6,993 nucleotides of DNA from Savagea sp. (GTDB lineage: Bacteria; Bacillota; Bacilli; Bacillales_A; Planococcaceae). The notes beneath the pieces are model-generated. The model did not search any database, was not told the origin of the DNA, and was given only the letters and a program-made list of their open reading frames with translations. How positions within the stretch are numbered: position 1 is the stretch's first letter; every line of letters begins with the position of its first letter. The translations under genes and the position numbers were made by a program. The stretch spans positions 1 through 6,993 of the forward strand of contig JASKZX010000045.1 of the NCBI GenBank assembly GCA_030147435.1, written 5' to 3'. This document shows, piece by piece, positions 6,793-6,993 of this stretch.

Positions 6793-6993
6793 TCATACAC
6801 TCCTTTTGTTTGATTCCAGTTCAAGTTTTGTTGCTTTTACAAGATTCATAAGAATCCCTACAGTTAACGATAACAGAATTAACGACGTTCCGCCATAACT
6901 TATAAACGGAAGTGGCACTCCTGTCAGTGGAATTAAGCCTGTTAATCCGCCTATATTTAAAAACGTTTGAACCGTAAATAATGTCGCAATCCC
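6793..6993 (-). CDS. ftsW: FtsW, septal peptidoglycan polymerase (SEDS family), C-terminal part only
   Basis: Only the last 66 residues are in the window; the 5' part lies beyond the right edge. The visible part has LNIGGLTGLIPLTGVPLPFI followed by SYGGTSLI, the conserved C-terminal signature of SEDS glycosyltransferases (FtsW, RodA, SpoVE). A last hydrophobic helix (ILLSLTVGILMNL) and a short charged cytoplasmic tail ending SNKRSV follow. FtsW polymerises lipid II at the division septum together with a class B penicillin-binding protein. The name FtsW rather than RodA or SpoVE rests on its position directly before pycA, as in B. subtilis and staphylococci. Its TGA (6795-6793) overlaps the first ATG of the pycA frame and lies two bases before the chosen start. 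Confidence 0.87.
   Translation of the reverse strand, partial: GIATLFTVQTFLNIGGLTGLIPLTGVPLPFISYGGTSLILLSLTVGILMNLVKATKLELESNKRSV
6800..6807 (-). promoter_or_regulatory. Ribosome binding site of pycA, inside the end of ftsW
   Basis: AAAAGGAG on the minus strand lies within the last codons of ftsW. Its distance of nine bases to the ATG at 6790, against three to the ATG at 6796, favours the second ATG and the 1148-residue product. Confidence 0.7.

Overview
The window looks like a core chromosomal segment of a low-GC Gram-positive bacterium of the order Bacillales. The evidence is the Bacillus-type gene set (ftsW, pycA, ylbF/ricF, ylbG), AGGAGG-type ribosome binding sites, TTG and GTG starts, and sigma-A promoters. 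The genus cannot be fixed from this sequence alone. No tRNA, rRNA, CRISPR array, insertion sequence or phage gene was seen, and there is no gene-free stretch longer than about 125 bases.

Layout from left to right: the 3' part of a DUF7147-like gene (+, cut by the window edge); ylbG (-), whose stop overlaps it tail to tail; a membrane-anchored, degenerate glycerophosphodiester-phosphodiesterase-like protein (+) with a very good sigma-A promoter; a bidirectional terminator; ylbF/ricF (-); a divergent promoter region; an AI-2E/YtvI-type permease (+); a second bidirectional terminator; a complete pyruvate carboxylase gene pycA (-); and the 3' end of ftsW (-), cut by the right edge.

The minus-strand genes ftsW-pycA-ylbF-ylbG form a familiar Bacillales backbone. 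In B. subtilis the cta (heme A and cytochrome oxidase) genes and ylbA-E lie between pycA and ylbF. Here they are absent from that place, and single plus-strand genes sit in each gap, so orientation alternates gene by gene. Functionally the genes are not one pathway: FtsW makes septal peptidoglycan, PycA replenishes oxaloacetate, and RicF takes part in the Ric complex that affects RNase Y-dependent mRNA maturation. The permease, YlbG, the DUF7147-like protein and the GDPD-like protein have no assigned substrate.

Most of the window is ordinary housekeeping sequence. The items most worth a second look are the GDPD-like protein, which has lost every recognisable catalytic motif, the perfect 7-1-7 palindrome just downstream of its promoter, and the alternating gene order with the cta block missing. 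I found no convincing new multi-gene system.
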